Source: Bacillota bacterium (GTDB taxonomy: Bacteria; Bacillota; Clostridia; Oscillospirales; Ruminococcaceae). From it: a stretch of DNA of 6,359 nt. Numbering within the stretch: the stretch's first letter is position 1; each line of letters begins with the position of its first letter. The notes beneath the pieces were generated by a model, which did no database searches, had not been told where the DNA came from, and saw only the letters and a program-made list of their open reading frames with translations. Positions 5,370-6,359 of the stretch are shown here, one piece after another. The stretch is from NCBI GenBank assembly GCA_023456995.1, contig JAEWNU010000072.1, positions 1 to 6,359 on the forward strand. Reading direction: 5' to 3'. A program made the translations under genes and the position numbers.

Positions 5370-6359
5370 CTTTAATAGCAATATCGCGCTGCTAAAAAGT
5401 GCGTGTGAGAATCCCCGCGCTCGGCTAGACCACTATCTCTCTCAAGGCAAAAAGGTTATTGGATGTTTCCCTGTCTACACACCCGAAGAGCTAGTTCACG
5501 CCTCCGGTATGATTCCATTCGGCCTTTGGGGCGGGCAGGCAGAACTTAAGCTGGTCAAAAGCTATTTACCTGCGTTTGCATGTCCTATCATGCAGTCAAC
5601 GCTGGAATTCGGTTTACGCGGCACCTATCAAGGCCTTTCAGCCGTCATCATTCCCGCCCTGTGTGATACCTTCCGCTGCATGACCCAGAACTGGCGCTTT
5701 GGCGTGCCGACTATTCCAATGATTCCTATCGTCTACCCCCAGAACCGCACATCCCCCGCCAGCGTTGATTACCTCATCAGCGAGTATGAAAATGTGCTCT
5801 CGATGCTCAGCACCATCACCGGTATGATGATGAACGAAAAGGCGCTCGGCGAAAGCATTTTGGTCTATAACGAACATAACGCCATCATGCGCGAGTTTGC
5901 TAAGGTTGCAAACGACCACCTCGATGTGGTGACACCGCAGGTGCGTCACGCCGTCATGAAGAGCGCCCTATTTTATGAAAAGAGCGAACACACCGCCATT
6001 GTGCGTGAGATTATCGAAGCACTCAAAGCGCAGCCCGTCTACAAATTCACCGGCAAAAAAGTTATTCTCACCGGTATCACCTGCGAGCCGGACGCACTCT
6101 TAGATATCTTCACCGAGAATAACATCGCCATTGCCGGGGATGATCTGGCGCAAGAAATGCGGCAGTATCGCACCGATACGCCTTTAAAGGGCGGCGGTGG
6201 TCTCAAGCGTTTGGCTCTGCAGTGGAACGCACGTTATGGATGCAGCCTCGCGCACGAGATGGGCAAACCGCGCGGTAAAATGCTAGCCGACATGTGCAAA
6301 GAAACCGGTGCTACCGGCGTCGTTGCTTGCCTGATGAAGTTCTGCGATCCCGAAGAATA
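5362..6359 (+). CDS. 2-hydroxyacyl-CoA dehydratase, beta subunit (FldC/HadC-like), C-terminus cut off
   Basis: An open frame of 332 codons continues past the right edge; the family is usually about 370-385 residues, so roughly 40-50 are missing. It begins MADFNSNIALLKSACENP and shares the HGD-D fold with the alpha subunit. Recognisable parts are KKVIGCFPVYTPEELVHASGM (30-50, a segment that recurs in the family), FACPIMQSTLE (72-82), PALCDTFRCMTQNW (98-111), KKVILTGITCEPD (232-244) and CLMKFCDPEE (323-332), the last normally close to the C-terminal third of the active-site wall. Cys74, Cys101 or Cys106, and Cys328 are candidate [4Fe-4S] ligands. It forms the heterodimer with the alpha subunit, and the second cluster is thought to assist electron transfer or stability. 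The start is set by AAGGAGG and overlaps the alpha gene by 8 bp. Confidence 0.93.
   Translation, partial: MADFNSNIALLKSACENPRARLDHYLSQGKKVIGCFPVYTPEELVHASGMIPFGLWGGQAELKLVKSYLPAFACPIMQSTLEFGLRGTYQGLSAVIIPALCDTFRCMTQNWRFGVPTIPMIPIVYPQNRTSPASVDYLISEYENVLSMLSTITGMMMNEKALGESILVYNEHNAIMREFAKVANDHLDVVTPQVRHAVMKSALFYEKSEHTAIVREIIEALKAQPVYKFTGKKVILTGITCEPDALLDIFTENNIAIAGDDLAQEMRQYRTDTPLKGGGGLKRLALQWNARYGCSLAHEMGKPRGKMLADMCKETGATGVVACLMKFCDPEE

Noticed and set aside
3265..6359. Benzoyl-CoA reductase (four-subunit BcrABCD/BadDEFG).
   Set aside because: There is a single small activator with the HgdC-type spacing of two cysteines and two catalytic subunits, with a class III CoA-transferase upstream, which is the had/fld arrangement.
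3265..6359. Glutaconate/2-hydroxyglutarate set (gctAB-hgdCAB).
   Set aside because: That set uses a two-subunit class I CoA-transferase; here the transferase is a single class III protein.

Overview
The window looks like a chromosomal segment of an obligately anaerobic, fermentative Firmicute, probably in Clostridia. The evidence is strong GGAGG-type ribosome binding sites, an AT-rich intergenic region against moderate-GC coding sequence, and a complete activator/dehydratase set of the oxygen-sensitive 2-hydroxyacyl-CoA dehydratase family. This assignment is inferred from gene content; no rRNA or other marker gene is present.

Layout. Positions 1-498 (minus strand) hold the first 166 codons of a thiolase that runs off the left edge. 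Positions 499-1203 are a 705-bp divergent regulatory region. From 1204 onward, five plus-strand genes form a tight operon: a crotonase-type enoyl-CoA hydratase (1204-1986), a class III (CaiB/BaiF, FldA/HadA-like) CoA-transferase (2037-3239), an ATP-dependent dehydratase activator (3265-4059), and the alpha (4056-5369) and beta (5362 to the right edge, incomplete) subunits of a 2-hydroxyacyl-CoA dehydratase. The order transferase-activator-alpha-beta matches the fldAIBC (phenyllactate) and hadAIBC (2-hydroxyisocaproate) clusters of Stickland-fermenting clostridia.

How the genes work together (family knowledge plus inference). The CoA-transferase would load CoA onto an (R)-2-hydroxy acid. The activator, driven by ATP, would pass an electron to the dehydratase, which removes water to give a 2-enoyl-CoA. 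The usual fate is reduction by an acyl-CoA dehydrogenase/ETF, and no such gene is visible here. Instead a crotonase leads the operon and a thiolase diverges from it, which suggests re-hydration at C3 followed by thiolytic cleavage, or a link to acetyl-CoA condensation. The actual substrate cannot be read from the sequence.

Regulation is the most interesting part. Both divergent transcription units are preceded by -24/-12 (sigma-54) promoters: TTGGCAC-N5-TTGCA at 1068-1084 on the plus strand and TTGGCAT-N5-TTGCA at 586-570 on the minus strand. Between them, at 742-808, lies a cluster of six GCAC/GTGC half-sites that includes a 9-bp-arm palindrome. It is a good candidate for the shared upstream activating site of a bacterial enhancer-binding protein. 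The same region contains an orphan intrinsic terminator (1000-1044) directly preceded by a geometrically plausible H-type pseudoknot (969-999), with no gene upstream to terminate. This may be a small RNA or an undescribed leader element.
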